Counted from the first letter of the stretch, positions 17,412-27,942 are shown. The stretch: DNA of 64,000 bases from Oceanibaculum nanhaiense (GCF_002148795.1 NZ_MPOB01000013.1:1-64000), one strand, 5' to 3'. A program made the numbers and translations. The notes: generated by a model from the letters alone, not told the origin.

Positions 17412-18925
17412 GCAAATCGGATCTCGTCATCGTCTATCACCGCCAGCCCTATGAGGAGGCGATGGAGGGCGGTCGGCGGGTCTATCGGGAGAACAAGAGC
17501 CCGAACGGCATCGTGCCGACCCTGAAGAGCTTCTTCGGCCGCATTGCCGAGGGCCGCGGCGCCTGGGTCGCCTGGAAGCAGGTGGCGGCGAAGCAGCAGG
17601 AGAAGTTCGACCGCGTCATCCGGATCTCGGACAGCTATGGCGACTATGCGGTTTCCCGGCTGCCGCTGACGCCGGAACAGGTGAAGAGCTTCTACCATGT
17701 GACCTCGAAGGAGGCGCTGTGGCCGATCCTGCATTCCTTTCCCTGGCTGTTCCGTTACGAGAATGCCGACTGGAACACGTTCCGTGAGGTGAACTGGCTG
17801 TTCGCCGAGGCCGCCGCCGCGCAGGCCGAGGATGACGCGCTGGTCTGGGTGCATGACTATAATCTCTGGCTGGTGCCGAAATATCTGCGGCAGATCAAGC
17901 CGTCGCTGAAGATCGCCTTCTTCCACCACACGCCGTTTCCGGGCCCGGACGTGTTCAACGTGCTGCCCTGGCGCACCGAGATCGTGGACAGCCTGCTCGA
18001 TTGCGACCTGATCGGCTTCCATATCCCGCGCTATTCCAAGAATTTTGCCGATGTCGCGCGCTCGCTGCGCAATGTCGATGTCGATACGGCCGTACCGGTC
18101 GAGGACGGTATGTCGCCGGTCGGTATGGCGCTGTCGGAGCCGGTCGCCCCGGTGCGGCTGCGGCACAATGGCCGGACCGTCAACCTCGATGCTTTCCCGG
18201 TCGGTACCAATCCGGAGGTCATTACCGAGCTGCTGAATGGCGAGCCCAGCCGGCAGATTCAGAAGACCATCCAGGAGGAGCTGGAAGGCCAGCGGCTGAT
18301 CCTGGCGGTCGGCCGGACTGACTACACAAAGGGCATGAAGGAAACCTTGCAAGCCTATGAAAGGCTTCTGGAACGCCGGCCGGAACTGCATGGCAAGGTG
18401 AAGCTGCTGCTGGTCTCGGTCTCGGCCGCCAGCGGCATGAAGATCTATCGCGATACGCAACGCGAGATCGAGGGGCTGGTGGGCCGCATCAATGGCCGTT
18501 TCACCAATCTGCGCTGGTCGCCGGTCTTCCTGTTCTCCAACGCCATCCCGTTCGACCGGCTGATCGCCTATTACAAGATGGCGGATATCTGTCTGATCGC
18601 GCCGTTGCGGGACGGGCTGAACCTTGTTGCCAAGGAGTTCGTGGCGGCAAAGCAGGGCGATCTCGGCGTGTTGGTGCTGTCGGAATTCACCGGCTGCGCC
18701 GTCGAACTGCCGCAGGCCGTGTTGGCCAACCCCTATTCGGCGCGCGCCATGGATGCGGCGCTCGACCAGGCGCTCGACATGTCGGTCGAAGAACAGCAGG
18801 AGCGCATGCGCGCAATGTACCAGAATGTGCTGCATTACGACGTGTCACGCTGGGCGCACCATACGCTGGAACGTTTCGGCGAGATCGGCGAGGGCTTGCG
18901 CACCAAGCCGGAAGCGGCGGCCTGA
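17408..18925 (+). CDS. ggpS: GT20 glycosyltransferase, probable glucosylglycerol-phosphate synthase
   Basis: Transfers glucose from ADP-glucose to glycerol 3-phosphate, if the assignment holds. The 505-residue chain is a GT20 enzyme, but its N-terminus reads LVIVYHRQPYEE and KSPNGIVPTLKSFFG and continues with AWVAWKQV, as recalled for cyanobacterial GgpS, in place of the RVSGGL and GGLWFGW loops of trehalose-6-phosphate synthase. WVHDYNLWLVP, FFHHTPFPG, NLDAFPVGTNP, AVGRTDYTKG and PLRDGLNLVAKE are the shared GT20 blocks. Coupling to gpsA and a phosphatase, and a sugar importer just downstream, fit compatible-solute synthesis. A structure-based comparison of the acceptor pocket would settle acceptor choice. 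Confidence 0.85.
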   Translation: MSKSDLVIVYHRQPYEEAMEGGRRVYRENKSPNGIVPTLKSFFGRIAEGRGAWVAWKQVAAKQQEKFDRVIRISDSYGDYAVSRLPLTPEQVKSFYHVTSKEALWPILHSFPWLFRYENADWNTFREVNWLFAEAAAAQAEDDALVWVHDYNLWLVPKYLRQIKPSLKIAFFHHTPFPGPDVFNVLPWRTEIVDSLLDCDLIGFHIPRYSKNFADVARSLRNVDVDTAVPVEDGMSPVGMALSEPVAPVRLRHNGRTVNLDAFPVGTNPEVITELLNGEPSRQIQKTIQEELEGQRLILAVGRTDYTKGMKETLQAYERLLERRPELHGKVKLLLVSVSAASGMKIYRDTQREIEGLVGRINGRFTNLRWSPVFLFSNAIPFDRLIAYYKMADICLIAPLRDGLNLVAKEFVAAKQGDLGVLVLSEFTGCAVELPQAVLANPYSARAMDAALDQALDMSVEEQQERMRAMYQNVLHYDVSRWAHHTLERFGEIGEGLRTKPEAAA

Positions 18926-18964
18926 TCGCAGCTTTACGGGCAGGAGGGTACAAGGGACGGTTCC

Positions 18965-20266
18965 ATGGGGTGTCCACCCGGCAGCATATACGGCAGGGCG
19001 TTTGGCGTTCTTGCCGTGCTTCTCATCGGCGTTTGCGGCCTTTCGGCGGCGCCCGCCGCGCAGGGCGTGCGCATCGCGATCTCCTGCGGCGCCGTCGGGG
19101 TGGAGCTGGAACTGTGCCGCGAGGGCGTCTCCGCCTGGGAGGAGTTGACCGGCAACCGGGTTGAGATCGTCTCGACACCGAATTCCTCGACCGAGCGCCT
19201 GGCGCTCTATCAGCAGATGCTGGCGGCTGGTGCCAACGATATCGACGTGTTCCAGATCGACATCGTCTGGCCCGGCATATTGGGCGGCTATTTCATCGAT
19301 CTCGCCCCTTATGCGGATGATGAACCGGCACGGCATTTTCCCCAACTGATCGCGAATGACACGGTGGAGGGCAAACTGGTGGCGCTGCCCTGGTGGACCG
19401 ATGCCGGTGTGCTGTTCTACCGCCGCGATTTGCTGGAAAAGCACGATTTCGACCCGCCGGAAACCTGGGCGGAGCTGACCGCCATTGCCGGCACTGTGCA
19501 GCAGGCGGAGCGCGAGGCGGGCGAGAACGACCTTTGGGGCTATGTCTGGCAGGGCCGCGCCTATGAGGGATTGACCTGCAACGGGTTGGAATGGATCGAC
19601 GCGTTCGGCGGCGGCACCATCGTCGCCGATGACGGCACGATCACCGTGAACAATCCGCGTGCCGCCGAGGCGCTGGATCTGGCGGCCTCATGGATCGGCA
19701 CGATCTCCCCGCGCGGTGTGCTGAACTATGACGAGGAGGCAGCGCGCGGCGTGTTCCAGAGCGGCCGTGCGGTGTTCATGCGCAACTGGCCCTATGCTTG
19801 GTCGCTGGCGCAAGGCGAGGACAGCCCGGTGCGGGGCAAAGTCGGCGTGGTGGCGCTGCCATCGGGGTCGCCGGACGGGCAGCGCAGCGCCTGCCTCGGC
19901 GGCTGGCATCTGGCGGTCTCGCGGTTTTCCGATCACCCGGCCGAGGCGGCCGATCTGGCGCTGTTCCTGACCAGCGCCGAGCGGCAGAAGGTGCGCGCCG
20001 TGCGCGGTTCCTACAACCCGACGCGCCCGGCCCTCTACGAGGATGCGGAGGTGCTGGCGGTCAGCCCGTTCTTCGAGACGCTCTATAAAACCTTCGAGAA
20101 CGCCAATCCGCGCCCGGCGCGGGCGACCGGCACACGCTATAACCGCGTCTCCTACGCTTTTTCGCGCGCGGTGCATGAAATCCTGTCCGAGGGCATCGAC
20201 CCGGCACCACGCCTGGCCGAGCTGGAGCGCGACCTGCTGCGCCTCAGCCGTGGCGGGCAATGGTAG
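18965..20266 (+). CDS. Sugar ABC transporter substrate-binding protein (glucosylglycerol/trehalose type)
   Basis: Periplasmic family-1 extracellular solute-binding protein of 433 residues. The N-terminal hydrophobic stretch AFGVLAVLLIGVCGLSAAPAA is a signal peptide; a cysteine lies in it, but no strict lipobox is clear. Mature features typical of the MalE/ThuE/GgtB group include LALYQQMLAAGANDIDVFQIDIVW, LPWWTDAGVLFYRRDLL and GGWHLAVSRFSDHP. A purine-rich GGCAGGAGGG precedes the start. It begins 39 bp after the synthase gene and heads the importer genes, so uptake or recapture of glucosylglycerol, trehalose or sucrose is the most likely role. Confidence 0.9.
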   Translation: MGCPPGSIYGRAFGVLAVLLIGVCGLSAAPAAQGVRIAISCGAVGVELELCREGVSAWEELTGNRVEIVSTPNSSTERLALYQQMLAAGANDIDVFQIDIVWPGILGGYFIDLAPYADDEPARHFPQLIANDTVEGKLVALPWWTDAGVLFYRRDLLEKHDFDPPETWAELTAIAGTVQQAEREAGENDLWGYVWQGRAYEGLTCNGLEWIDAFGGGTIVADDGTITVNNPRAAEALDLAASWIGTISPRGVLNYDEEAARGVFQSGRAVFMRNWPYAWSLAQGEDSPVRGKVGVVALPSGSPDGQRSACLGGWHLAVSRFSDHPAEAADLALFLTSAERQKVRAVRGSYNPTRPALYEDAEVLAVSPFFETLYKTFENANPRPARATGTRYNRVSYAFSRAVHEILSEGIDPAPRLAELERDLLRLSRGGQW

Positions 20267-20278
20267 GGAGGAGGGAGC

Positions 20279-21192
20279 ATGACCAGCGACCTGACCCGTT
20301 CCCGCATCCGTTCCGCCTGGCTGTTCCTGGCGCCGATGCTGCTGGTGCTGGCGCTGGTTGCCGCCTGGCCGCTGGCCCGCACCCTGTATTTCAGCCTGAC
20401 CGATGCGGAACTGTCGCGGTTTGGCGAGTACAGCTTTGTCGGCTTCGCGAACTTCCTGGCGTCGGAGCGCGGCGTTACCTACGGCATCCTGGCAGACCCG
20501 CTATGGTGGAAGGCGGTCGGGAACACGCTGTTGTTCGCCCTGGTGTCTGTGTCCTTCGAGACCGTGTTGGGCGTCATTATCGCGCTGGTGCTGAACGCGC
20601 AGTTCCCCGGCCGCGCCCTGATGCGCGCCGCCGTGCTGATCCCCTGGGCGATCCCGACCGTGGTGTCGGCCAAGATGTGGGCCTGGATGCTGCACGACCA
20701 GTTCGGCATCGTGAACGATGCGCTGCTGCGCCTCGGCGTGATCGCGGCGCCGGTGGCCTGGCTCGCTTCCAGCGATCTGGCGCTATGGTCGGTGGTGGCG
20801 GTCGATGTCTGGAAGACCACGCCCTTCGTCGCGCTGATGGTGCTGGCGGCGCTGCAGATGCTGCCGCGTGACTGCTATGAGGCGGCACGGGTGGACGGCA
20901 TCCATCCGATCCGGGTGTTCTTCCATGTCACCCTGCCGCTGATCAAGCCGGCGCTGATCGTCGCGGTGATCTTCCGGCTGCTCGATGCGATGCGGGTGTT
21001 CGACATCGTGTACATCATGACCGGCAATGCCGAGGCGACGATGACCATGTCGGTCTATGCCCGCCAGCAATTCGTGGATTTCCAGGATGTCGGCTTCGGT
21101 TCCGCCGCCTCGACGCTGCTGTTTGCCGCCATCGCGCTGTTGACGGTGATCTACCTGATGGCAACGCGCGCCGATCTGGGCGGGAGGGCGCG

Positions 21193-21196
<4 letters not shown>
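20279..21196 (+). CDS. Sugar ABC transporter permease, MalF/UgpA type
   Basis: First inner-membrane subunit, 305 residues with about six helices, beginning SAWLFLAPMLLVLALVAAWPLARTLYF, the classic opening for the carbohydrate ABC permease family. The EAA loop reads YEAARVDGIHPIRVFFHVTLPLIKP. A near-consensus ribosome site GGGAGGAGGGAG lies directly before ATG. It overlaps the next permease gene by 4 bp. Together with the following permease it forms the transmembrane channel of the importer. Confidence 0.95.
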
Positions 21197-22020
<824 letters not shown>

Positions 22021-22026
22021 GGAAAC

Positions 22027-23043
22027 ATGGCGTCTGTCAGACTGGAAAAACTCCGCAAATCCTTCGGCAGGACCGAGGTGATCCGCGATATCGACCTGGA
22101 GATCGCGGATGGCGAATTCGTCGTCTTCGTCGGCCCGTCGGGCTGCGGCAAATCCACGCTGCTGCGGCTGATCGCCGGGCTGGAGGATGCCACATCCGGC
22201 GACATCTGGATCGGCGAGGACCGGGTAACGCTGACCGAGCCGGCAAAGCGCGGCGTCTCCATGGTGTTCCAGTCCTATGCGCTCTATCCGCATATGACCG
22301 TCCGCAAGAACATCGGCTTCGGTCTCAGCCTGTCCGGCACCGCGAAAGGGACGGTGGAAGAACGGGTAGGCCGTGTCGCGGGCATGCTGCAGATCGGCGA
22401 GTTGCTGGACCGGCGGCCGCGCGAACTGTCGGGCGGGCAGCGCCAGCGCGTCGCCATCGCGCGCGCCATCGTGCGCGAGCCGCGCGTCTTCCTGTTCGAT
22501 GAGCCGCTGTCCAATCTCGATGCCGCGCTGCGCGTGCAGACCCGCGTCGAGATCGCGAAGATGCACCATGATCTCGGTGCGACGATGATCTATGTCACGC
22601 ATGATCAGGTGGAGGCGATGACGCTCGCCGACCGCATGGTGGTGCTGAATGGCGGCCGGGTGGAGCAGGTGGGCAAGCCGGCCGACCTGTATCACCGGCC
22701 GGACAATCTGTTCGTCGCGCGCTTCCTGGGCTCACCGCCGATGAATCTGCTGCCGGTGAAGGCCGGTACCAAAGGGCTGGACTTGCCCGCCGCGCGCAAG
22801 GCCGAGACGCTGGGTGTCCGCTCGGAGGATATCGCCTTGAGTGCTGACGGCCCGCTGGAAGCGAAAGTGACGCTGGTGGAGGAACTGGGCGAGACAAGGC
22901 TGGTGCATGCAACGCTGTCCGACGGTACAGGCCTTGCCTTCCGCCATCGTGAAGACCCGTCGCCGCGCCGGGGGGACAGCGTCAGGCTGGCGCTCGATCC
23001 GGCGCGCTGCCATTTGTTCGACAAGGATGGAAAGCGGCTCTAG
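22027..23043 (+). CDS. Sugar ABC transporter ATPase, MalK/UgpC/GgtA type
   Basis: Cytoplasmic ATPase of 338 residues. Walker A is GPSGCGKST, the Q-loop is in MVFQSYALYPHMTV, signature LSGGQRQRVAIARAIV, Walker B FLFDEPLSNLDAALR and the switch histidine VTHDQVEAMT. The C-terminal 100 residues form the MOP/TOBE-like regulatory domain of the MalK group. It completes a five-component importer with the binding protein and two permeases. The stop overlaps by 4 bp the convergent end of the uracil-DNA glycosylase gene. Confidence 0.95.
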   Translation: MASVRLEKLRKSFGRTEVIRDIDLEIADGEFVVFVGPSGCGKSTLLRLIAGLEDATSGDIWIGEDRVTLTEPAKRGVSMVFQSYALYPHMTVRKNIGFGLSLSGTAKGTVEERVGRVAGMLQIGELLDRRPRELSGGQRQRVAIARAIVREPRVFLFDEPLSNLDAALRVQTRVEIAKMHHDLGATMIYVTHDQVEAMTLADRMVVLNGGRVEQVGKPADLYHRPDNLFVARFLGSPPMNLLPVKAGTKGLDLPAARKAETLGVRSEDIALSADGPLEAKVTLVEELGETRLVHATLSDGTGLAFRHREDPSPRRGDSVRLALDPARCHLFDKDGKRL

Positions 23044-23681
23044 CCAATCTTCTGGCCGATTGCCCGGAACACATCCTCGAACATCTCCGGTGTCAGCCGG
23101 CCGGTGTTCGTGTTGTAGCGCGAGCAATGATAGGAATCCGCCAGCAGCACACCGTCCGGCATTTCGTGCAGCGCGCCATGCCCGAAGGGATAGAGCACCT
23201 TGCGCACGCCATAGGCGGACAGCACGGAGGTATGCGCGATCGAGCCCAGCGCCAGGATGATGCGCAGGGAGGGCAGGGTGGCCAGCTCCGACTTCAGATA
23301 GGGCCGGCAGGCATTGATCTCCGCCGGGGTTGGCTTGTTCTGCGGCGGCACGCATTTCACCGCATTGGTGATACGGCAGCCCTGGAGGCGCAACCCGTCG
23401 GCCGGATCGCGGCCATAGTCGCCTTTCGCCCAGCCGAACTTTACCAGGGTCGGGTAGAGCAGGTCGCCGGCGTAATCGCCGGTGAAGGGGCGGCCGGTGC
23501 GGTTCGCCCCCTTCAGGCCGGGTGCAAGCCCGACGATCAGCAACTTTGCCGAGGCGTCGCCGAAAGGCGGGACGGGCGCGTTGAAGAAGCCGTCATGCTT
23601 CTGCCGGTTCTCTGCCCGGAACTCAGCCAGCCTTGGACAGATCTGGCAGTCGCGCGCGGGCTGCAGGGCGCCCGGTATCAC
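23040..23681 (-). CDS. Uracil-DNA glycosylase, family 5 (UdgB type)
   Basis: DNA-repair enzyme of 213 residues removing uracil (and probably hypoxanthine) from DNA. Motif 1 GLAPGLKGANRTGRPFTGD lacks the Asp of family 4 and fits the family 5 pattern GLAPA..GGNRTGR; motif 2 is SYHCSRYNTNTGRLT. Cysteines in RDCQICPRL, QGCRITNAVKCVPP and NACRPYL supply the expected iron-sulfur cluster ligands. The start overlaps the stop of the NYN-domain gene upstream, so they form a small operon. In thermophiles and high-GC bacteria this family guards against cytosine deamination. Confidence 0.88.
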   Translation of the reverse strand: MIPGALQPARDCQICPRLAEFRAENRQKHDGFFNAPVPPFGDASAKLLIVGLAPGLKGANRTGRPFTGDYAGDLLYPTLVKFGWAKGDYGRDPADGLRLQGCRITNAVKCVPPQNKPTPAEINACRPYLKSELATLPSLRIILALGSIAHTSVLSAYGVRKVLYPFGHGALHEMPDGVLLADSYHCSRYNTNTGRLTPEMFEDVFRAIGQKIG

Positions 23682-24334
23682 CGCCGGCCGCCGGAGCGAT
23701 CCTGGAAGATAACCTCGGCCTCGCCTTCGCCCTCGACCTCATCCTCGTCATCGAAATCGTCTGGGCCGGCGAAGCGTTCCTGGCGGTCGTCGCGGCGCGG
23801 CCCCTGATGCTTGCGCGCGATCTCACCTTCGATATCCATCAGTTCGATGAAACTGTCGGCCTGGCGGCGCAGCTCGTCGGCCACCATCGGCGGGTTGGAG
23901 CGCACGGTGCTGACCACCGACACGCGCACGCCCTTGCGCTGCACCGCCTCGACCAGCCGGCGGAAATCGCCATCGCCGGAAAACAGGATGATGTGATCGA
24001 CACGCTCGGCCATTTCCATCACGTCGATGGCCAGCTCGATGTCCATATTGCCCTTCACCTTGCGGCGGCCGCTGGAGTCGGTGAACTCCTTGGTCGGCTT
24101 GGTGACCATGGTGTAGCCATTGTAATCCAGCCAGTCGATCAGCGGCCGGATCGGCGAATACTCGGCATCCTCGACCAGCGCCGTGTAGTAGAAGGCGCGG
24201 AGCAGGCGGCCGTGCTGCGAAAAGAACCCGAGAAGCTTCTTGTAATCGATGTCGAAGCCGAGGGCACGGGCGGCTGCGTAAAGATTTGATCCATCGATAA
24301 AAAGAGCAGTCTTTTCTTCACTGTAAGATATCAT
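23678..24334 (-). CDS. NYN-domain (LabA/DUF88) putative RNA-processing protein
   Basis: A PIN-like NYN-domain protein of 218 residues with the conserved acidic active-site elements FIDGSNLYAAAR, KGNMDIELAIDVM and ILFSGDGDFRRLVEAV, which in this family coordinate Mg for RNA cleavage. The last 45 residues are a strongly acidic, disordered tail (PDDFDDEDEVEGEGEAE). Homologues are found across Alphaproteobacteria, usually without experimental data. It overlaps the uracil glycosylase gene by 4 bp and has an AT-rich promoter region of 188 bp shared with folK on the other strand. Confidence 0.88.
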   Translation of the reverse strand: MISYSEEKTALFIDGSNLYAAARALGFDIDYKKLLGFFSQHGRLLRAFYYTALVEDAEYSPIRPLIDWLDYNGYTMVTKPTKEFTDSSGRRKVKGNMDIELAIDVMEMAERVDHIILFSGDGDFRRLVEAVQRKGVRVSVVSTVRSNPPMVADELRRQADSFIELMDIEGEIARKHQGPRRDDRQERFAGPDDFDDEDEVEGEGEAEVIFQDRSGGRR

Positions 24335-24522
24335 TTCCTGGCTTTCTCGAATATGTGCTTGGTCAAAAGAATTGAAGGTTAATTTCTCGTCATTAACTGT
24401 TCTATTATCCCATAAACAGTCGGATTTCGCTATTTATCTAAGGTGCATAATTGGTTATGGCAAGGGGCGATATCCGCCTTTGTTCGGGATGATGTGCGGC
24501 GGAGTGGAAAAGAGGCGGGGCG
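24335..24522. promoter_or_regulatory. Divergent AT-rich promoter region between nyn and folK
   Basis: An AT-rich spacer of 188 bp that must hold the promoters of the NYN gene (minus) and of the folK-rpoZ unit (plus). I do not see a clear pair of consensus -35/-10 boxes with good spacing. GAGGCGGGGCG just before 24523 is the folK ribosome site. Confidence 0.4.
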
Positions 24523-25023
24523 ATGATTCTGGTGGCAATAGGCTCCAACCTGCCAGGTGCCGGGTTCGATACGCCGCGCGCGGTCTGCCTTGCCGCGCTG
24601 GAGGCGTTAGAGCGCGAACCGGACATCCGGGTCGTCGCACGCTCGCGCCTGTTCGAGAGCGCGCCGGTGCCCTTGTCCGATCAGCCCTGGTATGCAAATG
24701 GTGCCGTGCTTGTGGAAACCACGTTGCCGCCGGCGCCCTTGTTGGCGCGGCTGCATGAGATCGAGGCACGGTTCGGCCGTGTCCGGCAGGTCCGCAACGA
24801 GGCCCGCGTACTGGACCTCGATCTGCTGTGCTATAATGAGATTGTGAACGACAGGCCTGAATCGCCGCCGGTTCTGCCGCATCCGCGCCTGCGGGAGCGG
24901 GCTTTCGTGCTGCGGCCGCTGCTGGATATCGCGCGCGGCTGGCGTCACCCCGGCGATACGCTGGAGATTTCCGCCCTGCTGGCAGCGCTGCCGCCGGGAC
25001 AGGCACTCAATCCGATCCGTTAA
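24523..25023 (+). CDS. folK: 6-hydroxymethyl-7,8-dihydropterin pyrophosphokinase
   Basis: Folate-pathway enzyme that transfers pyrophosphate from ATP to 6-hydroxymethyl-dihydropterin. The 166-residue protein has the family signature parts [27 protein letters not shown] and the metal-binding [12 protein letters not shown] followed by [19 protein letters not shown]. The length is normal. Neighbouring rpoZ and rsh on the same strand is a recurrent alphaproteobacterial order. Confidence 0.95.
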   Translation: MILVAIGSNLPGAGFDTPRAVCLAALEALEREPDIRVVARSRLFESAPVPLSDQPWYANGAVLVETTLPPAPLLARLHEIEARFGRVRQVRNEARVLDLDLLCYNEIVNDRPESPPVLPHPRLRERAFVLRPLLDIARGWRHPGDTLEISALLAALPPGQALNPIR

Positions 25024-25114
25024 GAGCACGGATTTTGTATGCTTTCCTTGTGTTGCGGCGCAGCAGTCGCTATATGTTCTCTTTCGTGTCGATTTCCAAT
25101 TTTCGGAGAGTTGT

Positions 25115-25528
25115 ATGGCCCGCGTTACGGTCGAAGATTGCGTTGAGCGGATTCCCAACCGGTTCGAGCTGGTGATGATGGCCAGCCATCGGGCACGGCA
25201 GATCGCATCTGGCGGGTCGCTGACAATCGAACGGGACAATGACAAGAACCCGGTTGTCGCCCTGCGCGAGATCGCCGACGAGACGATCGAGCTGGACACG
25301 CTGAGCGAGGCGCTGGTGAAGCGCGAGCAGCACACCCAGGAGCCGGACGAACTGGTCGAGGACGATACGCTTGAGCTGATGGCGAGCGAGGCCGGCATTC
25401 TCGGCCCGCAGGGCAGTGACGATCAGCCGCGCGTTGCCGCCGACGAGGACGATTCCGACGGCGAAGCCGAAGAGGCTGGTGCCAAGTTCGAGGATATCGA
25501 CGACGACATGCTGAGCGGCGAACGCTGA
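25115..25528 (+). CDS. rpoZ: RNA polymerase omega subunit
   Basis: Small subunit that aids assembly of RNA polymerase and binds ppGpp in proteobacteria. The N-terminal [29 protein letters not shown] is the canonical omega opening. The chain is 137 residues, longer than the about 90 of E. coli, because of an acidic tail ([16 protein letters not shown]) as in other alphaproteobacteria. CGGAGAG precedes ATG. It lies directly before the ppGpp synthetase/hydrolase, matching a functional link. Confidence 0.97.
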   Translation: MARVTVEDCVERIPNRFELVMMASHRARQIASGGSLTIERDNDKNPVVALREIADETIELDTLSEALVKREQHTQEPDELVEDDTLELMASEAGILGPQGSDDQPRVAADEDDSDGEAEEAGAKFEDIDDDMLSGER

Positions 25529-25591
25529 TCCGGTCTTAGCCGCCCTCCCGCCGGCATCGACATGGCGGAGAGGGCGGAAAATCCTATATAT

Positions 25592-25614
25592 TTAATGAAA
25601 TGCTTTTTCATTAA
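25592..25614. promoter_or_regulatory. AT-rich inverted repeat in front of rsh
   Basis: TTAATGAAA and TTTCATTAA form perfect 9-bp arms around a 5-bp loop, ending 18 bp before the rsh start codon. A GC-rich hairpin (arms near 25540-25552 and 25564-25577) lies just upstream after rpoZ. Neither is followed by a U-tract on the plus strand. The AT repeat could be an operator or a translation-controlling hairpin. Confidence 0.4.
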
Positions 25615-25632
25615 CTGGCTGGACGGCGCGCC

Positions 25633-27804
25633 ATGATGCGTCAATACGAATTGGTCGAGCGTGTTCGCTCCTACGATCCGCGTGCGGATGAGGCGAAGCT
25701 CGACCGCGCCTATGTCTATGCCATGAAGATGCACGGCTCGCAGAAGCGCGCCTCGGGCGATCCCTATTTCTCCCACCCCATCGAAGTCGCCGGCATCCTG
25801 ACCGACCTGAAGCTGGACGGCGATTCCATCGTCACCGCCCTGCTGCATGACACCATCGAGGATACCGACGCGACGCTGCCGGATATCGAGCAGCTGTTCG
25901 GCAAGGAGGTCGCGCGCCTCGTCGATGGCGTGACCAAGCTGACCCGCATCGAGCTGCAGTCCGACCAGTCCAAGCAGGCGGAGAATTTTCGCAAGCTGGT
26001 GCTGGCGATGTCGGAGGATATCCGCGTTCTGCTGGTGAAGCTGGCCGACCGGCTGCACAATATGCGCACGCTGCATTTTATCAAAAGCGAGGACAAGCGC
26101 CGGCGCATCGCGCTGGAAACGCTGGAAATCTATGCCCCGCTGGCGGAGCGCATCGGCATCCACACCTGGAAGGACGAACTCCAGGATCTGGCGTTCCGGC
26201 AGCTCCATCCCGATGCGCGGGAATCCATCGTCACCCGGCTGGCCTTCCTGCGCGAGCAGGGGGAGCCGCTGGTCGGCCGCGTCATCACGGCGCTGAAGAA
26301 GACCCTTGCCGAATACGGCATGCACGAGGTTGGGGTCTTCGGGCGCGAAAAATCGCCTTTCTCCATCTGGGAGAAGATGAAGCGCAAGAATGTCAGCTTC
26401 GAACAGCTCTCCGACATCATGGCGTTCCGTATCGTCGTGGACTCGGTCGAGCAGTGCTATCAGGCACTCGGCATCATCCATGCGCAGTTTCCTGTCGTGC
26501 CGGGGCGCTTCAAGGACTACATCTCGGTGCCGAAGCCGAACGGTTACCGCTCGCTGCATACCGGGGTGATCGGGCCGGAGCGCCAGCGCATCGAGATGCA
26601 GATCCGCACGCCCGACATGCACCAGACGGCAGAACTCGGTGTAGCCGCGCACTGGGACTACAAGCAGCATAGCGGTGAGCATCAGAAGGAAGGCCGAAAA
26701 TACCGCTGGATACGGGAGCTTCTGGACATTCTGGAAAGCGCCGCCGGGCCGGAGGAATTCCTCGAGCACACCAAGCTCGAAATGTACCAGGACCAGGTGT
26801 TCTGCTTCACGCCGAAGGGCGACCTGATCTCGCTGCCGCGCGGCGCCACCCCCATCGATTTTGCCTATGCCGTCCATTCCGAAATCGGCGACCGCTGCGT
26901 CGGTGCGAAGCTGAACGGCCGTCTGGTGCCGCTGCGCGCGCAGCTGAAGAACGGCGACCAGGTGGACATCGTCACCTCCAAGACGCAATCGCCGTCGCCA
27001 ACCTGGGAAGAATTTGTCGTCACCGGCAAGGCCAAGGCGTGCATCCGCCGCTTCATCCGCCAGCAGAAGCGCGACGAGTTCATGTCCCTCGGCCGCACGA
27101 TCACGGAAAAGGCGTTCCGGCAGGAGGGGATTCCCTTCACCGAAAAGGCGCTGGAGCGTGCGCCGCAAATCTTCAAGCTGGAAAAGCTGGACGATCTGTT
27201 TGCCCAGGTCGGCGAGGGGCTGCTGACCGGCCTGCATGTCGTGCACACGCTGTTCCCGGAGACCAAGCGCAACCGGACCGATGGCAAGCCGAGCGACGGC
27301 AAGATCGTGCCGATCGCGCGGGCGCGCAACAAGGCCCGCAAGGATCGCGAGGGCGCGGTCCCGATCCGCGGCCTGATCCCCGGCATGGCGATGCATTTCG
27401 CGAAATGCTGCCATCCGCTGCCCGGCGACCGCATTGTCGGCATCGTCACCACCGGCAAGGGGGTGACCATCCACACCATCGATTGCGATGTGTTGGAACA
27501 GTTTCACGATACGCCGGAACGCTGGTTGGATGTCGCCTGGGACGAACCGGGGGAAGGCGGCGACCGTCATGTCGGCCGGCTGTCGGTCATCATCTCGAAC
27601 GAGCCGGGCAGCCTCGGCAACCTGACCATGACCATCGGCAAGAATCGCGGAAATATCAACAATCTCAAGATTACCAACAGGTCACAGGATTTCTTTGATA
27701 TTCTGGTTGATGTCGAGGTCGAGGATGTGAAGCACCTGACCAACATCATCGCGGCGCTGCGCGCCAGCCCGATGATCAATTCCGTGGACCGCGCGCGGGG
27801 CTGA
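25633..27804 (+). CDS. rsh: Bifunctional (p)ppGpp synthetase/hydrolase Rsh
   Basis: Makes and degrades the stringent-response alarmone. Domains in order: HD hydrolase with the intact LLHDTIEDT motif (near residue 72), synthetase domain with VPKPNGYRSLHTGV, TGS domain (CFTPKGDLISLPRGATPIDFAYAVHSEIGD), a zinc-finger/helical region with FAKCCHPLPGDRIVG, and a C-terminal ACT domain (VIISNEPGSLGNLTMTIGKN). The motif at residues 292-295 is RFKD, the RxKD form of bifunctional enzymes, not the ExDD of RelA. At 723 residues it has the usual length. ATG 25636 is an equally possible start. It is the first gene of the pdxJ-lepB-rnc-era-recO-parC strand. Confidence 0.97.
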   Translation: MMRQYELVERVRSYDPRADEAKLDRAYVYAMKMHGSQKRASGDPYFSHPIEVAGILTDLKLDGDSIVTALLHDTIEDTDATLPDIEQLFGKEVARLVDGVTKLTRIELQSDQSKQAENFRKLVLAMSEDIRVLLVKLADRLHNMRTLHFIKSEDKRRRIALETLEIYAPLAERIGIHTWKDELQDLAFRQLHPDARESIVTRLAFLREQGEPLVGRVITALKKTLAEYGMHEVGVFGREKSPFSIWEKMKRKNVSFEQLSDIMAFRIVVDSVEQCYQALGIIHAQFPVVPGRFKDYISVPKPNGYRSLHTGVIGPERQRIEMQIRTPDMHQTAELGVAAHWDYKQHSGEHQKEGRKYRWIRELLDILESAAGPEEFLEHTKLEMYQDQVFCFTPKGDLISLPRGATPIDFAYAVHSEIGDRCVGAKLNGRLVPLRAQLKNGDQVDIVTSKTQSPSPTWEEFVVTGKAKACIRRFIRQQKRDEFMSLGRTITEKAFRQEGIPFTEKALERAPQIFKLEKLDDLFAQVGEGLLTGLHVVHTLFPETKRNRTDGKPSDGKIVPIARARNKARKDREGAVPIRGLIPGMAMHFAKCCHPLPGDRIVGIVTTGKGVTIHTIDCDVLEQFHDTPERWLDVAWDEPGEGGDRHVGRLSVIISNEPGSLGNLTMTIGKNRGNINNLKITNRSQDFFDILVDVEVEDVKHLTNIIAALRASPMINSVDRARG

Positions 27805-27942
27805 TCCAGGTAAGGGGCGATTGTCGCGATGACATCGCCGGGAGCGCACCAGCCTTGCGGCTCGCAGGATGGTCATGGGCTTTCCAACTTCTGCCCCGTC
27901 ATCATATCCTTAGTCGCTGTATTCGACCTGCGGAGAACGACC

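Noticed and set aside
17408-18925. Trehalose-6-phosphate synthase (OtsA) as the call
   Set aside because: The N-terminal acceptor-site loops differ from OtsA and match recalled GgpS; gpsA in the operon also favours glycerol 3-phosphate as acceptor. Kept as an alternative.
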